A DNA stretch of 64,000 nt from Aliiglaciecola sp. CAU 1673 (GTDB taxonomy: Bacteria; Pseudomonadota; Gammaproteobacteria; Enterobacterales; Alteromonadaceae): contig NZ_JARHUG010000014.1 of assembly GCF_029223185.1 (NCBI RefSeq), positions 1-64,000 on the forward strand, read 5' to 3'. The notes beneath the pieces are model-generated. The model did no database searches, had not been told where the DNA came from, and was given only the letters and a program-made list of their open reading frames with translations. Each line of letters starts with the position of its first letter. Within the stretch, counting starts at the first letter, position 1. A program made the translations under genes and the position numbers. Shown piece after piece: positions 36,909 to 46,138 of the stretch.

Positions 36909-39299
36909 ATGTCAAAAGCCACCGAACTTCACGTCCAGCAACTGTCCGCCAAGCCCAGCCGTCGCCTGATCAACCAGGCTATGCGCGATGATACGGCGTT
37001 AAACGCCACTTTTATCGGCCAGAACCGTGCCCGCGATGCGCTTAATTTTGGTCTTGGCATAGATGCCAAAGGGTACAACCTGTATGTGATGGGCGAGGCG
37101 GCAACCGGACGCTATACCCTGGTGCATGAGCATATTGCCAAGCATGTGACCAAGGTGCCGACCCCGGATGAATGGTGCTATATCAATAACTTTGATGATG
37201 AGCGTGAACCTTTTTATCTGCGGCTGCCGGCAGGGGAAAGTAAAACTCTGTTAGCCGACCTTAATTCGTTGATAGATGAGTTATTGGATACCTTCCCTGC
37301 GGCCTTTGATAACCCGGGTTACCAACGCAAAAAGGCCGGTATTCAGCGTCAGTTTGATCAGAAATACGAGCATGCCATTCAGGAAGTAGAGCGTTTTGCC
37401 CAGCAAAACGGCGTGGCCCTATACGAGGAAGGCGGCACTATCAGCTTCTCACCTATCGTCGATGGTAAGCCGGTTAACGATGAAGAATTTACCAAGCTAT
37501 CCGACGAACAGCGCCAGCATTTTTATGACTTGATCAGTCAACTGGAAGATCGGCTCAGCGATCAACTTCTGGAATTGCCTAAGTGGAAGCGCGAATCCTC
37601 TGAAATGGCGCGCAAACTCAAGCGTGAGACCGCTGAGCTTGGTATTAGGCCGCTGCTAAAAGAATTAGAACACAAATATGCCGCAGATCTTGGCATCCTT
37701 AAATTCCTGCGTCAGCTTAAGCCACACCTGGTGGAGACGGTGGTAGAGCTGCTTGCCGAAGAGGGCAAGGAAGAGAAGCAGGATGAGTTTGACCGTCGAA
37801 CGGTACTGGAAGAGCAATACCTGCCCAATATTCTGGTCAGCCATGAGATGAATGGCGGCGCACCGGTCATTTATGAACCCAATCCCACCTATCCCAATCT
37901 GTTTGGAAGGGTCGAATACACCAATGTGCAGGGCTCAGTGTTTACCAACTATCGCATGATCCGCCCCGGCGCCCTGCATCGCGCCAATGGCGGCTATTTA
38001 TTGCTGGATGTGGATAAAATGATCCAGCAACCCTATGTGTGGGAGGCCCTGAAGCTGGCCCTGAAACGCGGCGAGTTAAGAGTAGATACCCATCAGCACG
38101 ATATCGGCATGGTCAATTCCATGACCCTGAGTCCGCAGACTATTCCGGTAAAAGTTAAAGTGGTGCTGCTGGGGTCACGGGATCTCTACTACACACTGCA
38201 AGATTATGATGACGAGTTTTCCGAGCTATTCAGAGTGCTGGTGGATTTCGACTATGAGATCCCCCTGGATAAGACCACCCTGGTCGATTTCGTTGGCCGG
38301 GTCCGCAGTCAAATAGTACAGATGGGCCTGGAGGGCATTTCTACCAAAGCCATGTATCGCCTGGTGGAATACAGCCTGCGTATGGCGGAGCACCAACATC
38401 GCTTGTCTGCGCGTTTTGCCGATGTGATTGAGCTGATACATGAAGCCCGCTATTTCTGTGTTAAGCAAAATAATCTGATGCTGGATGTGACCCATATTGA
38501 AACGGCCCTGGAAGCGAAAAAGGAGCGCAGTGGACGCATCAGTCAGGCCCTGCTTGATGATATCAAAGAAGGGCAGATCCTGATTGAAACCCAGGGCGTG
38601 GCTATCGGTAAAGTCAACGGTTTAACCGTATTGGAGATAGGCGACAGCTTGTTTGGTACGCCGGCGCGTATTACCTCAACCGTCTATGCGGGCTCAAACG
38701 GGGTGGTGGATATTGAACGGGAAGTGGAGCTAGGCCGCCCCATTCACTCCAAAGGGGTGATGTTGTTAACCGGCTATTTGGGGAATAAATATGCCCAGCA
38801 GTTTCCGCTGACCTTATCGGCCAATATCGCCATTGAACAGTCCTACGGCCATATTGATGGTGACAGTGCGTCTTTGGCTGAATTGGTAGCGCTGTTGTCG
38901 GCACTGACGCTGATCCCGGTCAAACAGGAGCTGGCGGTAACCGGCTCCATTAACCAATACGGACAAGTGCAGAGCATTGGTGGCGTCAATGAAAAAATTG
39001 AAGGTTTCTTCCAGCTTTGTAACCACCGTGGACTGACTGGCAATCAGGGCGTCATTATTCCCAAGTCCAACGAAGTGAACCTGATGCTGGATAAAGATGT
39101 GATCCAGGCGGTGAAAAATGGGCGCTTCCATATCTATACGGTGGAAACTGTAGATCAAGCGGTGGAGTTAATGCTTGGCCGCGAAGCCGGTGAGCTATCC
39201 AGCCGTGCACGCTTCCCCAAAGGCAGCATTAACAGCCTGGCGGTCAGCCGTTTACGGCAGATAGCGCAGATTGTGAATGGGGCTGATGACGAAGACTAG
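36909..39299 (+). CDS. Lon-like ATP-dependent protease (LonH/YcbZ family)
   Basis: A 796-residue AAA+ protease of the Lon-related family of E. coli YcbZ. The N-terminal AAA part has a Walker-A-like GEAATGRYT at 62-70 in which the usual Lys is Arg, and a later Walker B-like GGYLLLDVDKM. An inserted coiled coil lies at ~130-290. The C-terminal Lon protease domain (~560-790) has a Ser-Lys dyad: Ser653 in DGDSASLAEL and Lys696 in GGVNEKIEGF. Degradation targets are unknown. It is divergent from the SRPBCC gene and ends five bases before MITE-like copy 3. Confidence 0.88.
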   Translation: MSKATELHVQQLSAKPSRRLINQAMRDDTALNATFIGQNRARDALNFGLGIDAKGYNLYVMGEAATGRYTLVHEHIAKHVTKVPTPDEWCYINNFDDEREPFYLRLPAGESKTLLADLNSLIDELLDTFPAAFDNPGYQRKKAGIQRQFDQKYEHAIQEVERFAQQNGVALYEEGGTISFSPIVDGKPVNDEEFTKLSDEQRQHFYDLISQLEDRLSDQLLELPKWKRESSEMARKLKRETAELGIRPLLKELEHKYAADLGILKFLRQLKPHLVETVVELLAEEGKEEKQDEFDRRTVLEEQYLPNILVSHEMNGGAPVIYEPNPTYPNLFGRVEYTNVQGSVFTNYRMIRPGALHRANGGYLLLDVDKMIQQPYVWEALKLALKRGELRVDTHQHDIGMVNSMTLSPQTIPVKVKVVLLGSRDLYYTLQDYDDEFSELFRVLVDFDYEIPLDKTTLVDFVGRVRSQIVQMGLEGISTKAMYRLVEYSLRMAEHQHRLSARFADVIELIHEARYFCVKQNNLMLDVTHIETALEAKKERSGRISQALLDDIKEGQILIETQGVAIGKVNGLTVLEIGDSLFGTPARITSTVYAGSNGVVDIEREVELGRPIHSKGVMLLTGYLGNKYAQQFPLTLSANIAIEQSYGHIDGDSASLAELVALLSALTLIPVKQELAVTGSINQYGQVQSIGGVNEKIEGFFQLCNHRGLTGNQGVIIPKSNEVNLMLDKDVIQAVKNGRFHIYTVETVDQAVELMLGREAGELSSRARFPKGSINSLAVSRLRQIAQIVNGADDED

Positions 39300-39304
39300 T
39301 CTCA

Positions 39305-39672
39305 TACCAGGTCGATCAAATAAGTGTACATTCAGTGAGAGCCAAAATGTTCACTGGCAAGGTGGGCGGCTGCGGTTTTAGTGAGCCTAAATCAAAGGCG
39401 CCAGAGCCTGGGTGGCATCTTGGCCTCGCCCGCAGGGAGCGCCGCTGATGGCATGAAGTAGAACAACGCAGGAGCAGTTGTCGAGTGCGGCCAGAAAGGC
39501 TTAGCTCCAGGTTCCCGCTTCTCGACGCAGACACCACTGTGCTTTCACAAATTTTTCTGGAAAACATTTGCACATCCGAAGGCGAAGGGCAGGAAGCCAG
39601 GAGTCAATCGACGTCTTGATTTAAGCCTTTCTGACTCGCTCCAAATTGATCACTTATTGGATGGGCTTGGTG
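39305..39672 (-). mobile_element. MITE-like element, copy 3 (diverged, ~368 bp)
   Basis: Inverted relative to copies 1 and 2. The core 39508-39612 matches copy 2 on the minus strand, including the 69-base block absent from copy 1. The ends are recognisable (TACCAGGTCGATCAAATAAG left; complement of ACCAAGCCCATCCAATAAG right). An extra segment of about 130 bases (about 39335-39470) is absent from the other copies. No clear target duplication remains. It fills the gap between the Lon-like gene and the amidohydrolase, and its right end overlaps the last five codons and stop of the latter. Confidence 0.7.
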
Positions 39673-41360
39673 TATACCAGGCGACCATCAATAAAAGTGT
39701 GGGTGACCTGCGTCTGTGCCAACGCCGTACCAGCCATGTCTGGTGCTAGTTGCCGGTCGAGAATAATCAAATCGGCTGCTTTTCCTACCTGTAAACTGCC
39801 TGTTTCACCGTCCCTGCCAAGCAATTGCGCCGCATTTCGGGTATAGGCTTCCAACAGTACCTGTAGTGGCAGTCCTTGATTGACATTCAATGAGGCGGTT
39901 GACCTTTCGTCGGGGGCTTTCCTGTCTCGTCCCACTGCCATCGCCATAAAGGGATTAAAGGTAGACACATTCCAGTCGCTCCCTCCTGTTATCAGCGCGC
40001 CATGTTGCCACAGGCTGCGGGCAGGATAGATCCGTTGGTGACGCTCATTGCCTAAGTATGGTTGCAAGGCATCAACACTATAGGTGTCCGGTTGCGCCCA
40101 GTAGAGCTGCATGGCGGCCAATACCTGCAATGGTGCAAATCTGTTTATATCCTCAGGCGCAATAAGTTGCAGATGGGTAAGACTGAAGCGGGTGGCGCCT
40201 CGGACTTCTTTGACTGCGTCCAGTGCGTCCAGGCTTTGTCTCACCGCCGCATCACCGATGGCATGTACATGAATACTGAAATCGTCTTCCATAGCCTGGC
40301 GAAAAAAGCGTTGTAAACCTTTCGACTCCAGATAAAGATCACCGGCCCGGTTTGTTGGTTGGCCGTCTTTGTCCAGATAGGGCGACAACAGCGCGGCTGA
40401 TTGTGTGGGAAACTCCATCACGCCATCTGCGTAAAGCTTGATGGTGTCTGCTTGAATACCACAATCCAGCGCTTGTTTGCGTAAGGCATCTAACCTGGTG
40501 CGTTCCTCTTTTGCCAAACTGCCCTGACTACCAAGCGCCAAGTTCACCTTGTGCACCAACTTGTTGGCAGCAACCAGATCACAGAAGGTGTCGATACTTT
40601 TTTGGTCAGCGTTGGCTTCCAAAAAGGCAGTGATGCCATTGGCAACTAACTGTTGTAGGGTCTTGTCGAGCAGTCTTGCCCTTGTGACGCGGTCCACTTC
40701 CGGTAAATGTTGGCTGACAAGAGTGGTGGCCGCGTCAACCAGCATGCCGGTGGGTTCACCCTCATCATTCCTTATGATTTTTCCCTGTGCCGGAGAGGGG
40801 CTGTCGGCATCCACACCTGCCAACTCCAGCGCCTTTGAGTTAACCCATGCGGTGTGGGCATCGGTACTGATTATCATCAGGGGACGATGTGGGAGAAAAC
40901 TATCTAACTGCCAACGATCAAGGGTGGTACCGGCACTGGCAAGATTAATCAACTGTAACCAGCCTTCTGTGTGCTTTTCGGCACAGGACTGTATCTGGCT
41001 TTGTAAATTGCTTAACTCCAGGGGCTGATCTTCCAAATCACAGGCCTCAGTGGCCAATGCGCCTTCGATGCTATGAATATGAGTGTCAATAAACCCAGGT
41101 AAAACAGTTTGCCCTGATAAGCTGATGACTTGCGTATCCTCGCCTGTCCAATCGGCGACGGCGCTGTTATCGCCAATAGCTACAATGCTGCCGTTCTTAA
41201 AGGCAATAGCTGACGCTTGCGGATAGTCGGGATCCATAGTCAGGATATGTGCATTTACGATCACCCAATCCGCGGCGTTGCTTTTATGGTCTGGGGAATG
41301 TGACGGTGTACAGCCAAATCCTGCCACCAGTAAGCCAAGGAAAATCAGGGGGAGACGCAT
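39654..41360 (-). CDS. Amidohydrolase lipoprotein (YtcJ-like)
   Basis: A 568-residue metal-dependent hydrolase of the amidohydrolase superfamily, YtcJ/NfdA-like. Signal peptide and lipobox (LLVAGFGC) predict a lipoprotein. Metal motif HxH is in PGFIDTHIHSIEGAL; later His residues appear in VHAIGDAAV and THLQLI, and a metal Asp in TGGSDWNVSTFNP. Residues LADLIILDRQL-type C-terminal composite strand is present (KAADLIILDRQ). Substrate unknown (amide, formamide or hydantoin-like). ATG 41360 is chosen because it starts the signal peptide. The C-terminal TKPIQ and stop come from the MITE-like copy 3 end. Confidence 0.85.
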   Translation of the reverse strand: MRLPLIFLGLLVAGFGCTPSHSPDHKSNAADWVIVNAHILTMDPDYPQASAIAFKNGSIVAIGDNSAVADWTGEDTQVISLSGQTVLPGFIDTHIHSIEGALATEACDLEDQPLELSNLQSQIQSCAEKHTEGWLQLINLASAGTTLDRWQLDSFLPHRPLMIISTDAHTAWVNSKALELAGVDADSPSPAQGKIIRNDEGEPTGMLVDAATTLVSQHLPEVDRVTRARLLDKTLQQLVANGITAFLEANADQKSIDTFCDLVAANKLVHKVNLALGSQGSLAKEERTRLDALRKQALDCGIQADTIKLYADGVMEFPTQSAALLSPYLDKDGQPTNRAGDLYLESKGLQRFFRQAMEDDFSIHVHAIGDAAVRQSLDALDAVKEVRGATRFSLTHLQLIAPEDINRFAPLQVLAAMQLYWAQPDTYSVDALQPYLGNERHQRIYPARSLWQHGALITGGSDWNVSTFNPFMAMAVGRDRKAPDERSTASLNVNQGLPLQVLLEAYTRNAAQLLGRDGETGSLQVGKAADLIILDRQLAPDMAGTALAQTQVTHTFIDGRLVYTKPIQ

Positions 41361-41439
41361 TTTTGTTAATCGACAAAAGACAGCCAGGGAGGCATTGTGC
41401 CTCCCATCTGGAGCCTCCTGCAAGCCGCGAATTTGCTTA

Positions 41440-42966
41440 TCAGGACGAGTGATGATTCTCCGAGGTAGGGCATTGTTCAAGCAGTTGGATATTGCCCTTT
41501 TCATCACGCATTTCCAAACGCACATCAAAACCCCATAAACGATAAAGGTGTTTCATTACCTCCGGGACACTGTCAGACAGCGGGATCCTGTTATGTGGGA
41601 TATAACGAAGAGTGAGTGAACGGTCACCGCGCACATTTACGTCCTGCACCTGGATATTCGGCTCCAGATTACTCAGGTTATATTGTGCCGACAGACGCTC
41701 CCTTAGCTGCTGATAGCCCTCGGCGTTGTGAATCGCCGATACCGTCAGATGGCTGTCCTCGTCGTCGTCGTGGATGGCAAAAAGACGAAAATCGCGCATC
41801 AGTTTGGGCGACAGGAACTGACTGATAAAGCTCTCATCTTTGAAATTTTCCATGGCGAATTTAAGGGTCGGCAGCCAGTCTGAGCCGGCAATATCGGGGA
41901 ACCACCTTTTATCCTCTGCCGTGGGCTTTTCACAGATGCGCTTTAGATCCATAAACATATTAAAGCCAAGGGCATAAGGGTTGATGCCTGAGTAATAGGG
42001 GCTGTTGTATTCCGGCTGATAAACCACATTGGTGTGGCTATGCAGGAATTCCATCATAAAGCGGTCGGTGACTTTGCCTTCATCATAGAGGTGATGAAGG
42101 ATGTGATAGTGCCAGAAGCAGGCCCAGCCTTCGTTCATGACCTGGGTTTGTTTTTGCGGATAGAAGTATTGCGAGATCTTGCGCACTATGCGCACCAGTT
42201 CCCGTTGCCAGGGCTCCAATAGCGGAGCATTTTTTTCGATAAAGTACAGCAGATTCTCCTGCGGCTCGGCAGGGAAGCGTTTCTTACGCTCGTCGGTTTC
42301 CTGCTCCTGCTTTATGGGCAGGGTGCGCCACAGTTCATTCACTTGTGACTGTAAGTATTTCTCGCGGGTTTCCTGGCGCTCTTGTTCCTGGCGCAGCGAC
42401 AACTTTTGCGGGCGCTTGTATCTGTCTACCCCCAGATTGGCCAACGCATGACAGGAGTCTAAGGTCGCTTCCACTTCGGTGATGCCATATTTTTCTTCGC
42501 AGCGGGCGATGTAGTTTTTAGCAAAGACCAAGTAGTCGACAATGCTGCTGGCATCTGTCCATGTTTTGAATAAGTAATTGTTTTTAAAGAAAGAGTTATG
42601 TCCATAGCTAGCATGGGCCAAGACCAGGGCCTGCATAGTAATGGTGTTTTCTTCCATCAGGTAGGCGATGCAGGGATCGGAATTGATCACTATCTCATAG
42701 GCCAATCCCATCTGCCCTCGCTTGTAGCCCTGTTCAGTCTGGATAAACTTTTTGCCATAGGACCAGTGCGTGTAGTTAATGGGCATGCCGACGCTGGCGT
42801 ACGCATCCATCATTTGTTCGGCGGTGATAATCTCTATCTGATTGGGGTAAGTATCCAGCTCGTAAAAATTGGCCACCCGGTCGATTTCAGCCAGATACTG
42901 ATCGAGCAGTTCAAAAGTCCAATCTGGTCCATCGGATAGTGCTTTGCTCTTACGCTTACGCTGCAT
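41440..42966 (-). CDS. ycgB: SpoVR family protein (YcgB-like)
   Basis: A 508-residue SpoVR/YcgB protein, nearly the same length as E. coli YcgB. Signatures: YPNQIEIITAEQMMDAYASVGMPINYTHWSYGK, LVLAHASYGHNSFFKNNYLF, and MNEGWACFWHYHILHHLYDEG. Molecular function is unknown, but in many Proteobacteria the gene travels with the PrkA-type kinase YeaG and VWA protein YeaH in a stationary-phase/nitrogen-stress module. Here those two lie 4.2 kb upstream on the same strand, separated by a cassette of other genes. Start MQRKRKSK at 42966 chosen over a TTG/GTG-type start 21 bases earlier. Confidence 0.92.
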   Translation of the reverse strand: MQRKRKSKALSDGPDWTFELLDQYLAEIDRVANFYELDTYPNQIEIITAEQMMDAYASVGMPINYTHWSYGKKFIQTEQGYKRGQMGLAYEIVINSDPCIAYLMEENTITMQALVLAHASYGHNSFFKNNYLFKTWTDASSIVDYLVFAKNYIARCEEKYGITEVEATLDSCHALANLGVDRYKRPQKLSLRQEQERQETREKYLQSQVNELWRTLPIKQEQETDERKKRFPAEPQENLLYFIEKNAPLLEPWQRELVRIVRKISQYFYPQKQTQVMNEGWACFWHYHILHHLYDEGKVTDRFMMEFLHSHTNVVYQPEYNSPYYSGINPYALGFNMFMDLKRICEKPTAEDKRWFPDIAGSDWLPTLKFAMENFKDESFISQFLSPKLMRDFRLFAIHDDDEDSHLTVSAIHNAEGYQQLRERLSAQYNLSNLEPNIQVQDVNVRGDRSLTLRYIPHNRIPLSDSVPEVMKHLYRLWGFDVRLEMRDEKGNIQLLEQCPTSENHHSS

Positions 42967-43103
42967 AGGCTCTCTCCCCACAAACAACTAAATCTACGCC
43001 CTTGGCCTGAGTATAGTTCAGCCTTCAAAAGCAATGATGTTACTTGCCTTGTTTTCGCAATAGTTCGATGATGCGGCTATGTGTATGAGATTTGGACAGT
43101 TTT

Positions 43104-43451
43104 ATGGATTGGTTAAGTACTGCATTAGTGTTGCTGGTGGCGTTTTTGCACTTCTATTTTCTGGTGCTGGAAATGTTTCTGTGGGACAAGCCCAAAGGCA
43201 TGCGCACCTTTGGCTTAACCCCTGAAAAGGCGGCTATGACCAAGGTGTTGGCTGCCAATCAGGGACTGTACAACGGCTTTTTAGCGGCAGGTCTGCTGTG
43301 GGGGCTTTATCTATCTGACCTGTCCATTCAGAGATTCTTCTTAACCTGTGTTGTCGTTGCCGGCGTATATGGGGCCGCCACCGTCAATCGCAGAATATTG
43401 TTTGTTCAGGCAATGCCAGCGGCGCTGGCATTGCTGATAGTGTGGTTATAG
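43104..43451 (+). CDS. DUF1304 membrane protein
   Basis: A 115-residue inner-membrane protein with four hydrophobic helices; FLVLEMFLWDKPKGMRTFGLTPE and LAANQGLYNGFLAAGLLWGL are typical of DUF1304. No function is established for the family. ATG 43104 is preferred to a TTG 12 bases upstream. It starts the cassette separating spoVR from yeaH and is divergent from spoVR. Confidence 0.85.
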   Translation: MDWLSTALVLLVAFLHFYFLVLEMFLWDKPKGMRTFGLTPEKAAMTKVLAANQGLYNGFLAAGLLWGLYLSDLSIQRFFLTCVVVAGVYGAATVNRRILFVQAMPAALALLIVWL

Positions 43452-43461
43452 GAAACGCGGA

Positions 43462-44064
43462 TTAAAAACTGTAGCGTGCGGTGGCCATATAAAGCTTGAA
43501 GTCATCAGTTGCCTGCAATCCCAGACCAACCGACAGCGACGAGGTCAGGTAGTAAGAGGCCGTCAGCTTAAGCAGGGTGTCAGATTCATCACTGACATCT
43601 ACGTAAGCCACTGAGCCGTCCAGTTCCAGTTGCTCAGTTACCATGGCGCGCAGGCCGACGGTCAATCCGTATCCATTGTCATCTTCTGATTCTGATTCGC
43701 CGTCAAAAGAGGCTTTGGCATCCAGATATTCATAAGAGATCAGTCCATACAAATCCATGGTATTGGTCAGGCCATGGCGCATCCCCACCGCCAGGCTGCT
43801 CCAATCCAGCTCAATCTCTACATCAGCATCCAGTAGACGAATATCATCGGAGACAGACTGATAATTCCCCCTGACAATAAAACGCTCACCCAGCAAAGCG
43901 GAGGCCGATAAGCCAAATCCGGTGGGCGAGGCATCATCCACATCGTCAATGTCGGCATAGACATAAGATAGCCCCAGTTGATTCCAATTCGGGCTGGCAC
44001 TCAACGCAGGCAAAGCCATCAACGCTGAACTGAAGAAGGCGGCAGCAAAAAATACTTTTTTCAT
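43462..44064 (-). CDS. Outer-membrane beta-barrel protein
   Basis: A 200-residue secreted protein: signal peptide MKKVFFAAAFFSSALMALPALSA, then alternating strands with acidic turns (YVYADIDDVDDASPTGFGLSAS, SVSDDIRLLDADVEIELDWSSLAVGMRHGL) and a C-terminal ATARYSF ending in Phe, the outer-membrane insertion signal. It resembles small 8-stranded porin-like barrels of marine gammaproteobacteria. Role unknown. Convergent with the DUF1304 gene. Confidence 0.75.
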   Translation of the reverse strand: MKKVFFAAAFFSSALMALPALSASPNWNQLGLSYVYADIDDVDDASPTGFGLSASALLGERFIVRGNYQSVSDDIRLLDADVEIELDWSSLAVGMRHGLTNTMDLYGLISYEYLDAKASFDGESESEDDNGYGLTVGLRAMVTEQLELDGSVAYVDVSDESDTLLKLTASYYLTSSLSVGLGLQATDDFKLYMATARYSF

Positions 44065-44164
44065 TTATCTAAGCATCCGGTGAAAAGTGAAACTCAAGTT
44101 AGCCGAGTCGTTAGCTGGCGCCGCCAATTATGAGCCTGGCCTGAAAATAAAATAGAGGGATTGG

Positions 44165-44201
44165 TGTGCCAATTTGTATCCAAGCGTAAGTGGTTGGCAC
44201 A
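44165..44201. promoter_or_regulatory. Inverted repeat upstream of the OM barrel gene
   Basis: TGTGCCAA (44165-44172) and TTGGCACA (44194-44201), perfect 8-bp arms 21 bases apart, about 100 bases before the barrel gene start. A possible operator or the tail hairpin of the upstream lipoprotein transcript; no T tract, so not a classical terminator. Confidence 0.35.
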
Positions 44202-44296
44202 ATTCTGATATGCCGTTGGCAGGGCTTTGAACATGGTGATTCAAAGGGGGGCATTTTTGCCCGCCAGGGACCTGTGCAGGAGATCTTTACAAAGTA

Positions 44297-44833
44297 CTAG
44301 TAGTTTTTACTTTCCCCGATTTCATAAGCGTACTCGTCAATCAGCACAAAATAGTCCTCCTGCGCCTTGAGTTTTAATTCCAGGGTCATAATGCCCTTGG
44401 TATGGCTTTCGTCCCTCGCCAGAATCGCCGATACGCTGAGGCCAACGGACTGAGGGGTATTATGTTGCAAGCTTTGTTGCATCTGGGTGAATTGAGCGGC
44501 GCCTTGTTCGCTTAAGCGCAGAGTATAACGGCTGACCAATCTGTCCTGGCTGAATAAGCCCCCTGTCAGAATTAAGTCTTCCTGCTCCAGTTGCTCAAGC
44601 GGAAACGAGAATTGCTGCTCACCTTTGTCAAACTCAAGGGTGACGCGCAGACTGGTTTTTTCCAGGTCCGGTCCTACTCCTCTTGGCAAGGTCATCCGTG
44701 AACGAATGTCCCCGGCGCGCAAGGTCTGCAGGCTGTCCTGATCAAAGTTGCGCATTTTAATCATGGTGGAGAGAGGAATGCTGCTGCAGGCGGTTAAGAG
44801 CAGAGCAAATATAAGGCAAGCACTTCTATACAC
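44297..44833 (-). CDS. Hypothetical lipoprotein
   Basis: A 178-residue predicted lipoprotein: short signal peptide with lipobox LLLTACSS (Cys16), then a mostly beta region (TSLRVTLEFDKGEQQFSFPLEQLEQEDL; RYTLRLSEQGAAQFTQMQQSL; TLELKLKAQEDYFVLIDEYAYE). No recognised domain. It is encoded upstream of the barrel protein on the same strand but 230 bases apart, so co-transcription is uncertain. Confidence 0.7.
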   Translation of the reverse strand: MYRSACLIFALLLTACSSIPLSTMIKMRNFDQDSLQTLRAGDIRSRMTLPRGVGPDLEKTSLRVTLEFDKGEQQFSFPLEQLEQEDLILTGGLFSQDRLVSRYTLRLSEQGAAQFTQMQQSLQHNTPQSVGLSVSAILARDESHTKGIMTLELKLKAQEDYFVLIDEYAYEIGESKNY

Positions 44834-44940
44834 TAACTTTTCCTGAAGAGGGTAACAAAACGAAAGATGCCACAGAGTGCGCCAGAATCACAAACCCAGA
44901 TTGTTTCCGGATCTTTCCTGACTATCTTTATCTTTACGAG

Positions 44941-44969
44941 ACCAGATTGGGTATGGTGAGCAATCTGGT
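44941..44969. promoter_or_regulatory. Palindrome in the pirin promoter region
   Basis: ACCAGATTG-N11-CAATCTGGT: perfect 9-bp arms centred about 37 bases before the pirin start codon, just upstream of its ribosome site (GGAGAGG). It may be an operator or a 5'-leader hairpin. Confidence 0.5.
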
Positions 44970-44991
44970 TATTGGATTTTAGGAGAGGGAT

Positions 44992-45906
44992 ATGAGCAAT
45001 TTAATACAGCAGCAATCTCCATGTGAGGCCAAGGAGCAGCCTTGCAAGGGGGTGGAAACCATTGTTGAGCCCAAAGACAAAGACATCGGCGGCTTTTTTG
45101 TCAGGCGCTGTCTGCCCGTTGCCAAGTTGCGTAGCGTAGGCCCGTGGATTTTTTTCGATCATATGGGGCCGGCTGAGTTTGAAGCCGGGCAGGGGGTTGA
45201 TGTGCGTCCCCATCCGCATATCAATCTGGCCACAGTCACCTTCCTGTTTGAAGGCGAAATTCTGCATAGAGACTCCTTAGGGAACCTGCAAGCGATTAAG
45301 CCGGGGGATATCAATTTAATGGTGGCAGGCAAAGGCATTGTCCACTCAGAGCGGGAACGCCCGGAGGTACGAAACACATTGCATCGTTTGCATGGTCTAC
45401 AACTCTGGCACGCACTACCGGAAGCCTATGAGGAGACTGCTCCCGCGTTTTATCACTACCCGGTAGACGATATTCCTGCCACCAACATCGATGGAGTGCC
45501 TGTACGGGTGATGATGGGCAGCGCCTATGGTTTGACCTCTCCGGTAAAAACTTTCTGTGAAACCCTGTATTTGGAAGCGGTTCTGGAAGAAGGCCTGACC
45601 TTAACCCTGCCGCCGGCTACAGAAAGGGCGATTTATGTGGCTGAGGGCGAACTGCATGTGCACGGCGAGGCAATAAAGGCGCATCAAATGGCGTTGTTAA
45701 CACCAAAGGCAGAAGTAAAGGTGAGTGCATCCAAGAAAAGCCGTATCGCCCTGATTGGTGGTGAGCCTTTGGGCTATCGCTATATGTATTGGAATTTCGC
45801 ATCGAGTCGTAAAACCCGTATCGAATGGGCTAAGGAAGACTGGAAAGAGCAGCGCTTTGACAAAGTACCAGGGGACGAAGAAGAGTTTATTCCTTTACCT
45901 GATTAG
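44992..45906 (+). CDS. Pirin family protein
   Basis: A 304-residue bicupin. The N-terminal cupin holds the metal site with His residues in RPHPHINLATVTFLFEGEILHRDS and Glu/His in GKGIVHSERER. The C-terminal cupin (EAVLEEGLTLTLPP...AIYVAEGELHVHG) is followed by LIGGEPLGYRYMYWNFASS. Some pirins are quercetinases, others redox-sensing regulators; which applies cannot be told. ATG follows AGGAGAGGG. A palindrome precedes it (44941-44969). It sits within the cassette between spoVR and yeaH. Confidence 0.9.
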   Translation: MSNLIQQQSPCEAKEQPCKGVETIVEPKDKDIGGFFVRRCLPVAKLRSVGPWIFFDHMGPAEFEAGQGVDVRPHPHINLATVTFLFEGEILHRDSLGNLQAIKPGDINLMVAGKGIVHSERERPEVRNTLHRLHGLQLWHALPEAYEETAPAFYHYPVDDIPATNIDGVPVRVMMGSAYGLTSPVKTFCETLYLEAVLEEGLTLTLPPATERAIYVAEGELHVHGEAIKAHQMALLTPKAEVKVSASKKSRIALIGGEPLGYRYMYWNFASSRKTRIEWAKEDWKEQRFDKVPGDEEEFIPLPD

Positions 45907-46138
45907 CTATTGATGCCGTAAATAAAGTGCCAAACTATGTTGGTAAGCTGTATTAGTTTATATCTGTTCTGAGGCTTTTCTTCTGAGGTTTAGGCCAAAT
46001 TTGAAAGGCCGTATTGAGCGAGCAGCGGACATTGGGCTTTTTGATCTTGCAAAGTACGCGATCTTGTGTGTTCGGGATAATAAGTTGTTAGCAACAATGT
46101 GGCTTAATTTTCTTGGGACCTATTGTAAGGAGAAAGAA

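Noticed and set aside
39316-39573. 85-codon frame in MITE-like copy 3
   Set aside because: Lies wholly in the repeat; treated as repeat sequence rather than a gene.
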